Below, piece after piece: positions 44,174 to 51,230 of a DNA stretch of 64,000 nt; position 1 is the first letter of the stretch; each line of letters opens with the position of its first letter. Source of the DNA: Paenibacillus koleovorans NBRC 103111 (GTDB lineage: Bacteria > Bacillota > Bacilli > Paenibacillales > NBRC-103111); assembly GCF_004000845.1 (NCBI RefSeq), contig NZ_BIMA01000023.1:1-64000 (forward strand). Direction: 5' to 3'. Under the pieces are notes generated by a model. That model saw nothing but the letters and a program-made list of their open reading frames with translations, made no database searches and was not told the origin of the DNA. The translations under genes were made by a program, and so were the position numbers.

Positions 44174-44878
44174 TCATACTGACGGATCAAATTTCAGCTT
44201 CAGTGGGATATCCTCATCAGTTTGATGCGCTGTCTCTTTGAACGGTATCTTGATATCGTCACTGTCCTCATACACATTAATCGGCTTAACATTGTCTAAA
44301 CTAGTGCTTAGTACCATACTCGTAGTATCCTCTAAAAATATCCAGTCCGTATGATCAGGCAGTAACGCACCCTCTCTAATTGAACCATCATAAGGGTCGT
44401 ATACAACAATTAGACCAAAGGGATAATTCTCCGCACCTAATGGGTGCATTGCCCTTTGGTATTGAATATCAATATCCGGGAAGTCCTCAGGTAATCCTTC
44501 CTCAATTAACCTGGGGATATTTGAAACAGAAAAATTCATTCTGTACGTACTGGCACTGTCAAACATGTCTTTTTTATTGGCTAATGGTAAGACAAGAACA
44601 GATATATTTCTCAGCTTTTCTCTTAATACTATATAGGGATGGAATCCCGACTTCTTCTTCTCAATTTCAATTTGTAAGTGCGGATACTTCTTAATCGAAT
44701 TAATTACTTCTGTGTTAACAAGGTCATAACGATTTTTGGGATTCGATGTATCTGTTTCTATATCGGAGAATAGTTCTAGATATAGCTGATGTCTCTTAAA
44801 TCCCGCTTTTATTCCTTCACATATAACTGTTCTCTGCTCCAAAAGAAGCATACATTTTTGATATATATCCATACTCAT
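44174..44878 (-). CDS. Unrecognised 234-aa partner of the XRE-ImmA protein
   Basis: 234 aa, soluble, acidic in its last third, with no signal peptide or membrane span. I do not recognise a family. Visible features: an N-terminal helix pair (YQKCMLLLEQRTVICEGIKA), a central beta-rich part (RNISVLVLPLANKK, then YPFGLIVVYDPYDGS), and a charged C-terminus with EDSDDIKIPFKETAH. It is the first gene of an operon with the XRE-ImmA peptidase and has its own promoter/operator. It may be the peptidase's substrate, an effector, or an adaptor; each is speculation. Start is the first ATG; the second, two codons on, is equally possible. Confidence 0.7.
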   Translation of the reverse strand: MSMDIYQKCMLLLEQRTVICEGIKAGFKRHQLYLELFSDIETDTSNPKNRYDLVNTEVINSIKKYPHLQIEIEKKKSGFHPYIVLREKLRNISVLVLPLANKKDMFDSASTYRMNFSVSNIPRLIEEGLPEDFPDIDIQYQRAMHPLGAENYPFGLIVVYDPYDGSIREGALLPDHTDWIFLEDTTSMVLSTSLDNVKPINVYEDSDDIKIPFKETAHQTDEDIPLKLKFDPSV

Positions 44879-44910
44879 AAATTGTCTCCCCTCGTTATGT
44901 CCTCACTACT

Positions 44911-44951
44911 AAGATATACCAAAACTATATTTTTGTCTAGTTATGGACAAA
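44911..44951 (-). promoter_or_regulatory. Promoter/operator of the unknown-XRE-ImmA operon
   Basis: On the minus strand TAGACA (44934-44939) and TATCTT (44911-44916) are 17 bases apart. An inverted repeat TTTGTC-N8-GACAAA (44932-44951) overlaps the -35, the usual place for an XRE repressor operator, so autorepression by the XRE-ImmA protein is inferred. Confidence 0.5.
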
Positions 44952-45040
44952 TTGATTTTAAATTTGTAAAGTTACAACTCATTTTAAAGTTGATCGTCAA
45001 TCCATTATGACCAATTCTACGTTGAAGTATTTTCATAAAA

Positions 45041-45083
45041 AAGAGCAGGATATAACTCGCAATGGAGCCTTTATACTGCTCTT
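45041..45083 (-). terminator. Terminator downstream of the DUF6602-like gene
   Basis: On the minus strand AAGAGCAG pairs with CTGCTCTT (45041-45048 with 45076-45083), nearly continued by TATAA/TTATA, and is followed by TTTTTT. It lies 130 bases after the stop at 45214. The remainder of the 44879-45213 gap shows nothing else beyond the operator described separately. Confidence 0.65.
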
Positions 45084-45213
45084 GAATAAAATATCTTTAT
45101 TTTCCAAATTGTCTTAACTATTATAAACAATCTATAGGCTGGATTGATATCTCAGAAAGAAAAAGCCTCATTCTCTGTTACGTAGTTACTATTGTTTTAA
45201 ACATAAATGCGGT

Positions 45214-46485
45214 TTATTCATTTCTACCTTGTATCATCTTATTAACCCAATTAGTCAGTCTACCTGATTTATTTTCAGCAGCATACCACTTACCATTAAC
45301 AGTAACAACTTCACACTGATCAGTTAACAAATGAAATGTATTCTTTTCAAAAGTAGTCAGTCTCTTTTCAGAAAGACTCTTAATAAGATCTTCTAGTTTT
45401 GCGCCTTTTTGATCCACCCATTCTTGGAACCCAGGTTCCTCTGTATTAAGCTCTTGATATAAGCAGAGCCAATTGATTATAAACCACTCTACTTCGTCAA
45501 GTTCCGCAGGCTTCCACTCCCAAAATAAAGGCTCATGATCTAGTCCTTCTCTTGGGATATAAATATAACTTGTCTCCCAACCTATTTTATCATCGCTTCT
45601 TTTAGCCTTAGTACGCAGAAAAGGATGGAAAGCTTCAAAATTAAGGTCTTCACCAAAGATATCATCGCTAAGGTTGTATCTATAGCTTAGCTTTGTCCAA
45701 ATAAATTCTAGCAGTATTAAAAATGGATTATGTGTTGTAGAACCATAGAAATTCCAGTTACCTTCCTTATCTAGAGGACTTATGTAAGGCATAGCATCAA
45801 GCTTTGCTAAAACACTATTATTACATATAATAAGATCGGGAAAGATTGTTGGACTAAAGCCCTTAATACCTGAGTTCTTTTCTATATATTTATTAAACGC
45901 TTCTCTTAGAGCAAATTCAGACGAATATCCATAATAACCAAATACTATTCTAACCGGCATCATTTCTTCTATTAACAAACTGTGATAAATCATTTGCTCA
46001 TGTAAAGGCAACTCTGTCACTTCTTCATATTCAAGAAGTTCTTTCTGCACTATATGTCTAAATGCATCTCTAAACGCTCTCATATTTAGCAACTCATTGC
46101 TAGGGTCAGTAATTGAGTATATTTGCCGCATTTTATTGTAGGCATCTATTAAATCATCTTGATACAAGTTTTTTTTCACTTCTAGGACTGCAATTACTTG
46201 AGAGAGATCATATATAAACTTACCTGTATACGGAATGGCTTCGCCTTCTCCCTCTACTATCATACAGTCTATTTCATTACTAAAGGTGCCTACTTCATTT
46301 CGTATTTTGCCAGACACAATCCGTATATCTAATCCTTCGAATATAGCTTTATTCAAGAGACTCGCTGTAAGCCCTTCATACATATCGCCAATTGTAGGAC
46401 CATGCTTAATTATACTGTATTTGTTCAATAATTCTTTTTCTTTGGTCATAAGAGAATTCAATAGATCGGCTACTGTTGTAATCAA
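45214..46485 (-). CDS. DUF6602-like protein, PD-(D/E)XK nuclease candidate
   Basis: 423 aa from a TTG start. Near the N-terminus the pattern YEGLTASLLNK (Glu37), SNEIDCMIVEGEG (Asp73) and IAVLEVKK (Glu102, Lys104) is the PD-(D/E)XK arrangement; the layout resembles DUF6602. The C-terminal 250 residues are unrecognised. The TTG at 46485 was chosen because AGGGGTGG stands 7 bases before it; an ATG at 46509 is possible, but a TATACT -10 (46518-46523) would put the transcript start about there. It stands alone in an AT-rich accessory stretch, so a defence or mobile-element role is inferred. Nuclease activity is not proven. Confidence 0.65.
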   Translation of the reverse strand: MITTVADLLNSLMTKEKELLNKYSIIKHGPTIGDMYEGLTASLLNKAIFEGLDIRIVSGKIRNEVGTFSNEIDCMIVEGEGEAIPYTGKFIYDLSQVIAVLEVKKNLYQDDLIDAYNKMRQIYSITDPSNELLNMRAFRDAFRHIVQKELLEYEEVTELPLHEQMIYHSLLIEEMMPVRIVFGYYGYSSEFALREAFNKYIEKNSGIKGFSPTIFPDLIICNNSVLAKLDAMPYISPLDKEGNWNFYGSTTHNPFLILLEFIWTKLSYRYNLSDDIFGEDLNFEAFHPFLRTKAKRSDDKIGWETSYIYIPREGLDHEPLFWEWKPAELDEVEWFIINWLCLYQELNTEEPGFQEWVDQKGAKLEDLIKSLSEKRLTTFEKNTFHLLTDQCEVVTVNGKWYAAENKSGRLTNWVNKMIQGRNE

Positions 46486-46820
46486 TTTAAATCCACCCCT
46501 CAACTGCATTATGCTTCCAGTATACAATAAAAAGAGCATCTGTTTGCTAAGTTCAACATGTCTACACACTCGACGTCAAAACCGAGTTCCAGCAAAACCG
46601 AAACCTCGATTTTATCCTTCAACCTCTTCAACACCGTATTTTGAAATCTGTGCCATCCTTCATGAATGTCATATAACCCGCAAAGTGTTGAAAACAAAGG
46701 ATTTCTATGTATCTATTCTTTGCATTCCACTTCACGTGCATCAAATGTTGTATACTTAAATCCCTATTTGGATATTTAACATCCACGCCTCTACCCTTAG
46801 CACAACTCTCTGCTTTACCA
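46486..46820. other. Intergenic stretch between accessory region and rlmH
   Basis: It holds the DUF6602-like promoter (TATACT at 46518-46523 on the minus strand). A 62-codon minus-strand frame at 46509-46697 has no ribosome-binding site or recognisable similarity. No terminator with a T-tract is visible after rlmH. This is the right border of the accessory segment; no direct repeat or attachment site was found by eye. Confidence 0.4.
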
Positions 46821-47300
46821 CTACCGATGATACGGTTCCCCCCTCACAATCTTAAACCCCCGATACACCTGCTCCAACAGCAAAACCCGCATCAACTGAT
46901 GCGGGTAGGTCATACGCCCGAACGACAGCTTCTTGTCGGCGCGGGCCAGCACTTCCGGCGCCAGGCCGAGCGAGCCGCCGATCACAAAAGCGAGGGATCC
47001 GCCGCCATAGATGGCGGTCCGCTCCATAAAAGCGGCGAGCTGCTCGCTCGTCCACGTCTCGCCCTCGATGGCGAGGGCGACGACGGTGGCGTCCGGCTTG
47101 AGCGCCGCCAAGATCCGTGCGCCTTCGCGAACGCGCACTTGCTCTTCCTCCGCCGGGCTCATCGAGTCCGGCGTTTTCTCGTCTGCCAGCTCGCGGATGT
47201 CGAGCTTGGCGTAAGCCCCGAGCCGCTTGGCGTACTCCTCGATCGCGGCCACCCAATATTTCTCCTTCAGCTTGCCCACACACACGATCTGAATCTGCAT
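46821..47300 (-). CDS. rlmH: 23S rRNA (pseudouridine1915-N3)-methyltransferase RlmH
   Basis: 159 aa, the family length. A SPOUT methyltransferase that methylates pseudouridine 1915 in helix 69 of 23S rRNA using SAM. Seen are the opening [29 protein letters not shown], the knot [18 protein letters not shown] and the near-invariant C-terminus [20 protein letters not shown]...GEPYHR. The ATG at 47300 is favoured by GGAGG 8 bases upstream over 47321. Position near walJ/htrA is conserved in Firmicutes, although here several extra genes intervene. Confidence 0.97.
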   Translation of the reverse strand: MQIQIVCVGKLKEKYWVAAIEEYAKRLGAYAKLDIRELADEKTPDSMSPAEEEQVRVREGARILAALKPDATVVALAIEGETWTSEQLAAFMERTAIYGGGSLAFVIGGSLGLAPEVLARADKKLSFGRMTYPHQLMRVLLLEQVYRGFKIVRGEPYHR

Positions 47301-47333
47301 CCCACCGGCCTCCACGTCCAATTAAAAATCAAT

Positions 47334-47744
47334 CTATTCCACCGGAACCGGCACGTCCTCCGTATAGGATTCGCCGGCCCGTCCACTCGTATAAATGACG
47401 ACTCTCCGCTCCATATTGACCTCATAATAGCGAACCCCCGCCCGAGCCATGTCCTGAACAAACTCGACATACGGCGTGCGATGCTGCTGGTGATGCGCCA
47501 AATCGCGACGAACGGCCTCCCCATCGTACATATCCGCTACAGCCAACCCAGGACCCGCTCCCTCCGGCGCCATCTCCTCATAGCTCGTCCCATCGCCACC
47601 GAAGAAAACGGTCGTATGATCCGCCAGCATGTTCCGATACGAGACAACACCGGCCTCCCGAAAAGCTTGGAACGTCCGCGGATACGGCCATTTCTCCCGT
47701 TTGGAATTCTCGCTAATTTGCTTTACCTGCTCCACATTCATCAT
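47334..47744 (-). CDS. DUF1398-family protein
   Basis: 136 aa. The sequence follows the DUF1398 (YbcV-like) plan: an N-terminal helix (NVEQVKQISENSKREKWPYP), FREAGVVSYRNMLADHTTVFFGG, a central DGEAVRRDLAHHQQHRTPYVEF and a C-terminal GVRYYEVNMERRVVIY strand. Family function is unknown. GGAGG precedes the double ATG at 8 bases; the first was taken. It is 33 bases upstream of rlmH and may be co-transcribed with it. Confidence 0.82.
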   Translation of the reverse strand: MMNVEQVKQISENSKREKWPYPRTFQAFREAGVVSYRNMLADHTTVFFGGDGTSYEEMAPEGAGPGLAVADMYDGEAVRRDLAHHQQHRTPYVEFVQDMARAGVRYYEVNMERRVVIYTSGRAGESYTEDVPVPVE

Positions 47745-47822
47745 GGCTAAGTCCTCCTCGAATTCGGCTATAGCCTCATCTTAGCCTAGGATGCGACCCT
47801 TCTCTTGTAAAAATGCGACATC

Positions 47823-48635
47823 CTATTCGAGTCGGCGACGAACCATACCCGGAGTCATCCCGGCATGCCGCTTGAAATCCTTCACCCAATGCGCCTGATC
47901 GTAATAGTCCCCCTCAACGGCCAACTCCGCCAAACGGCCCTCCCCAGCCAACGTCCCCATCGACCGCCGAAACCGCACCAGCTGCGAAAAAGCTTTTGGC
48001 GCTAGCCCAATCCGCTCCCCGAACTTACGCTCCAGCTGCCTCCGGCTTAGCACCGCTTCCTCCGCCAACTGCTCGATCCGCACGCTGCCCCCCGAGTAAA
48101 CGATCCGATCCACCATCCACTCCGCCCAGGGGTCGAGCTCCCGATCTTTCAGCTGCCTCCACAGCAGATCCTCCACAAGGTCGAGAAAACGCTCCGGCTC
48201 CGCCGACAACCGCGCATCCCCGAATCGCTCCCGCTCCCAGTCGCCAACGCCCAAGTCGAACAGCGAATAACTCGTCCCCACCAGCTCCCGCGGGTCCCCG
48301 ATCCGCCAAGCGAACAGCGCCTCCGGTCGAAAATACACCAAGACGGTGCTGCAATCCGCCGAGCTCCGGAACCATTTCAGCTCCCGATGCAACCCGGTCA
48401 ACCCGGCCGCCGCCAAAGGACGCTCCACCTCGCCCACCACCTGCGACACTTGCCCCACGCTCTGGATCCCCATGACGGGATAAATGTCCGGATACACCGC
48501 ACGCGCCTGCTCCGACCCTCCGCCTACCCAGACCATCCGGTCCACCCAGCCGCTCAACCGCGCCGACCGCCTCGTGATGATGCCCGCGCCCTGCTCCATG
48601 ACCTGTTTCACGACCTGCCCCACGACCTGCTCCAC
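47823..48635 (-). CDS. AraC-family transcriptional regulator with repeat-encoded N-terminus
   Basis: 270 aa from a GTG. Residues 1-15 (EQVVGQVVKQVMEQ) are encoded by repeats of CAGGTCGTG. The middle (about 20-160) resembles the DUF6597 sensor found before some AraC domains. The C-terminal AraC domain has RIEQLAEEAVLSRRQLERKF and AVEGDYYDQAHWVKDFKRHAGMTPG. The true start is uncertain: the promoter and GGAGG lie 50 to 100 bases upstream, where a different frame reads the same repeat peptide and would join this one if a single TG were missing from CTGTGTGG at about 48633-48638. As it stands the GTG lacks a ribosome-binding site, so the gene may be weakly expressed or frameshifted. Confidence 0.75.
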   Translation of the reverse strand: MEQVVGQVVKQVMEQGAGIITRRSARLSGWVDRMVWVGGGSEQARAVYPDIYPVMGIQSVGQVSQVVGEVERPLAAAGLTGLHRELKWFRSSADCSTVLVYFRPEALFAWRIGDPRELVGTSYSLFDLGVGDWERERFGDARLSAEPERFLDLVEDLLWRQLKDRELDPWAEWMVDRIVYSGGSVRIEQLAEEAVLSRRQLERKFGERIGLAPKAFSQLVRFRRSMGTLAGEGRLAELAVEGDYYDQAHWVKDFKRHAGMTPGMVRRRLE

Positions 48636-48683
48636 ACAGCCTGCTCTACGACCTGATCCGCGCCTTGCTCCACAACCTGCCCA
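48636..48683 (-). repeat. Degenerate repeats at the 5' end of the AraC gene
   Basis: On the minus strand units like GTGGAGCA(A/G)G and CAGGTCGT(A/G) recur between 48683 and about 48590, giving a VEQ/QVV-rich peptide in one frame upstream and another downstream of a (TG)3 run near 48636. Repeat slippage can shift the reading frame here. Confidence 0.6.
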
Positions 48684-48711
48684 CCTCCGCCAGCAACTTG
48701 CTCCTACCGCT

Positions 48712-48739
48712 ATTGTACCGCACCCCGAGCCTCCATCAA
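48712..48739 (-). promoter_or_regulatory. Promoter of the AraC-family gene
   Basis: On the minus strand TTGATG (48734-48739) and TACAAT (48712-48717) are 16 bases apart. GGAGG at 48684-48688 follows as ribosome-binding site, well upstream of the annotated GTG. Confidence 0.6.
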
Positions 48740-48843
48740 AACCCCCGCCAGCGAATTAGCGCACCTGTATTACTACTCCTTCATTACTGCTCCTGCGCTA
48801 AAAAATCAGACAAGAAGCCTCCTAGGAAAGCCACCAGCCGTCC

Positions 48844-48875
48844 AACTCCTCTAACTCCTCTAACTCCTCCAACTC
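48844..48875. repeat. Nine-base tandem repeat
   Basis: AACTCCTCT is repeated, exactly then with single changes, from 48844 to about 48875 (just over three units). It lies in a gene-free stretch. Confidence 0.7.
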
Positions 48876-48884
48876 AGCCACCTC

Positions 48885-49126
48885 AAGGAACCTATTCTGA
48901 AATAACTGTATTTCATCATCTGATGGTGCCATTAGCAGCATGGGAGTCTAAGTTCCTAATGTGTGAACCCAATTTCCTTCTTCCCGGCGCGCCATCGCTA
49001 TTTATGAACCTAAGTTCACTATTCAGGAATCCAGCTTCCCGAGTTATGTACTTGGGTTCATAGTTGAGGCGAATCCCCTCCTTCATGCGAAAATAGGTTC
49101 ATAAGCAGCGAATTTACGTTCACTAG
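48885..49126. repeat. Cluster of GAACCTA/TAAGTTC short inverted motifs
   Basis: Within about 240 bases the motif GAAC(C)(T/C)A or its complement T(A/G)(A/G/C)GTTC occurs eight times (near 48888, 48952, 48965, 49006, 49013, 49053, 49094, 49115), once as a full dyad TGAACCTAAGTTCA (49005-49018). No gene is seen here. The density is beyond chance for this length and suggests a dispersed intergenic repeat family. Confidence 0.55.
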
Positions 49127-49203
49127 CCCCTCGCCACTCCCGCCTTCGACCTTCGACTCCCCCTTCCACTCACTCCCCTGCATCCCGCCCCCAATCTCAT
49201 CCT

Positions 49204-49239
49204 CATCCAGCCAGCCATCCAGCCAGCCATCCAACCAGC
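49204..49239. repeat. Twelve-base tandem repeat
   Basis: CATCCAGCCAGC is present twice exactly and a third time with one change (49204-49239). It lies beyond the terminator of the htrA-CxxH transcript. Confidence 0.75.
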
Positions 49240-49252
49240 ACCTCCACCCAAC

Positions 49253-49290
49253 AAAAAAAGAGCCCGACCGCACCACCCACCGGCCAGGCT
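49253..49290 (-). terminator. Rho-independent terminator of the htrA transcript
   Basis: On the minus strand AGCCTGGCCG (49281-49290) pairs with CGGTCGGGCT (49261-49270) through two G-U pairs and is followed by TTTTTTT. It lies 49 bases after the CxxH/CxxC gene. Confidence 0.85.
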
Positions 49291-49338
49291 CCCCACTCCT
49301 CACTCCGCAACCCCAACGCTACCGCGTACCAAACCACA

Positions 49339-49506
49339 CTAAATCACCAAATACTCCGGCGCCTCACCACATCGTTCGCACTGCGCAGGCGGCTCCCACG
49401 CAGTGAACTTCAATTCGTTCAAAGCATACACGTCCGGCGCTTCCTCGTACTCGTCGACGAACAGATCGAGCGCCAGCTCCAAATGCTCCTTGCACACACA
49501 ATACAT
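49339..49506 (-). CDS. CxxH/CxxC small protein (BA_5709-type)
   Basis: 55 aa. It begins MYCVCKEHLELALDLFVDEY and ends with CERCGEAPEYLVI, so it has CxCxxxH near the N-terminus and CxxC near the C-terminus, a small zinc-binding plan. The family is typically encoded between htrA and rlmH in Bacilli, exactly as here. Stop at 49339 and start at 49506, five bases after the htrA stop, with GAGG upstream inside htrA. Function unknown. Confidence 0.85.
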   Translation of the reverse strand: MYCVCKEHLELALDLFVDEYEEAPDVYALNELKFTAWEPPAQCERCGEAPEYLVI

Positions 49507-49511
49507 GCGGC

Positions 49512-50786
49512 TTATTCCTCTTTCCTCTCGGTTAACGTCACCGTAGCGGTCGCCTTCTTCCCGGCGCGATAATACGTAATCTTCAAAGTATCTCCTATCT
49601 TCTTCTCCTGATACAGGTACTGCCGCAGCATCAGGTTCGTAGACACGGCCTTCCCGTCCAGCTCGGTGATGACGTCGTTCGCCAGCAACCCGGCATCCTT
49701 CGCCGGCCCCAGCGCGTCCATCACGATAAGTCCATTTTTCACCGTATCGGGCAGCTTTAACCCTTCCGTCCCCTTGTACGCGCGCAGTGCATCGGTCGTC
49801 ACGCCGAGATAAGGCCGCTTCACCTTGCCGTACTTGATCAAGCTGTCGATCGTTTCCTTCACCTGATTGATCGGAATCGCGAAGCCCAGCCCCTCGACCC
49901 CGGTCTCGGACACCTTCATGCTGTTGATGCCGACGACTTGGCCGTCCAGATTGACGAGGGCGCCGCCGCTATTGCCCTGATTGATCGCCGCATCCGTCTG
50001 GATCACGTCCATCTCCCAGTCATAGCTGCCATCGTTAGAAAAAGAAATCGGAATGCGCCGATTCGGCGAACTGATCACCCCAACGGTAGTCGTCTGCGAG
50101 AACCCGAGCCCGAGCGGATTGCCGATCGCAATCGCCGTCTCCCCGGACTGCAGCTTGGCCGAATCCCCGAACTCCGCCAGCACCTTGATCCCGTCGCCGT
50201 CCATCTCGAGCACAGCCAGATCGGTGATCTGGTCGCGTCCCTTGATCTCGGCTTTCTTATGCTCCCCGTTCGATAGCACGACCTCTACCTGGGTCGCATT
50301 CTGTACGACGTGATTATTCGTTACCACGTACGCCTTGTTTCCATTTTTCTGAAAAATAACGCCGGACCCAATCCCTATCTTCTGCTGAGCCGGAGCCTGC
50401 AGCGATGGCGAAGCCCCCGATCCCGCCCCCGGAGAAGCCGAAGGAGCCGGTGCCGCCGTCTCCCTGCCCGCACTAATAATGCTCACGACCGTAGGCTTGA
50501 CGGTATTGACCGCCTTCACGACCTTGTCGCTCCGCAGCTGCATGTAGTCCTCCACCGCCAATGTCGGCGAAACAGCCGGCGCGGCATTCCCAGCACCACC
50601 CGATTCCCCTCCCGAAGAAGCGGCCCAAATGATCGACACCGCCAGCACGATCCCCACACCGGCCGACGCCGCCACCACACCTAACTTTTGCTGAGAATAT
50701 CTTGACGTTCTAGTAGTCCAATCGCTCCGCCAGGGAGTCGACTTCCGCACCTTCGTCGTATAAAAGTCGTCGTCAAATAAACTCAT
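49512..50786 (-). CDS. htrA: HtrA-like membrane-anchored serine protease (S1C) with PDZ domain
   Basis: 424 aa from the chosen start (frame open to 50924). A cytoplasmic N-terminus, one membrane anchor (about 37-55), a Ala/Pro/Ser-rich linker, then a trypsin-like domain with catalytic His159 (TNNHVV), Asp189 (ITDLAVL) and Ser273 (QGNSGGALV). A PDZ domain is at about 325-410. It degrades misfolded proteins at the outer face of the membrane. GGAGGAG stands upstream of the ATG at 50786. Its position after walJ is the B. subtilis yycK/htrC place. Confidence 0.95.
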   Translation of the reverse strand: MSLFDDDFYTTKVRKSTPWRSDWTTRTSRYSQQKLGVVAASAGVGIVLAVSIIWAASSGGESGGAGNAAPAVSPTLAVEDYMQLRSDKVVKAVNTVKPTVVSIISAGRETAAPAPSASPGAGSGASPSLQAPAQQKIGIGSGVIFQKNGNKAYVVTNNHVVQNATQVEVVLSNGEHKKAEIKGRDQITDLAVLEMDGDGIKVLAEFGDSAKLQSGETAIAIGNPLGLGFSQTTTVGVISSPNRRIPISFSNDGSYDWEMDVIQTDAAINQGNSGGALVNLDGQVVGINSMKVSETGVEGLGFAIPINQVKETIDSLIKYGKVKRPYLGVTTDALRAYKGTEGLKLPDTVKNGLIVMDALGPAKDAGLLANDVITELDGKAVSTNLMLRQYLYQEKKIGDTLKITYYRAGKKATATVTLTERKEE

Positions 50787-51020
50787 CGCCGCTTCTCCTC
50801 CTCTCCAACACCCGAAACCCCGCGACTCAAAAAAACTAGTATCCGAACGGCCTTCCGCCGGAATGGCGGCGCCTTCTTTTGCCAACACTAGTAATGCATC
50901 CACCCAAACATTTCTACCATTCACGAAAATAGAGATTCTAAAACTTAAAAGCCTACCATACTATTCTACTAGATTATGTAGTGAAGATCGAGAGCATCCA
51001 TTAAAAGGAGAGAGCCCGAA

Positions 51021-51230
51021 ATGAATCGTATCGGAAACGCGATGCAAGAAGTCAATATGGTCGCCAAGCTGGCGGACCTGAAGGAGGAGCACTACCGCAA
51101 CAGCCTGCTGCTGAGCGCCATGATGGAGTTGTTGATCGAGAAAGGGATCCTCAGCCGAAAAGAAATCGAGTCCAAGATGGTTGAACTCGACTCGCTCATG
51201 ACTCCCGATTCAGCTTTTCCCATGTCGTAG
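51021..51230 (+). CDS. Small hypothetical protein, antisense overlap with walJ
   Basis: 69 aa, mostly helical (AKLADLKEEHYRNSLLLSAM then ELLIEKGILSRKEIESKM). No family was recognised. It has a good ribosome-binding site (AGGAGAG, 8 bases) and its last 35 bases overlap the end of walJ on the opposite strand. The tail KGILSRKEI is a common helix-turn in small cytoplasmic proteins. It is the only plus-strand gene in the core block and is divergent from htrA. Confidence 0.65.
   Translation: MNRIGNAMQEVNMVAKLADLKEEHYRNSLLLSAMMELLIEKGILSRKEIESKMVELDSLMTPDSAFPMS

Noticed and set aside
46509-46697. 62-aa minus-strand frame between the DUF6602-like gene and rlmH
   Set aside because: No ribosome-binding site and it overlaps the promoter of the DUF6602-like gene.
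48844-49239. CRISPR-like array
   Set aside because: Repeats are 7 to 12 bases, contiguous or irregularly spaced, with no spacers of constant length and no cas genes.
49058-49303. 81-aa minus-strand Trp/Gly/Asp-rich frame
   Set aside because: Encoded by the tandem CATCCAGCCAGC repeat and terminator DNA; low complexity only.
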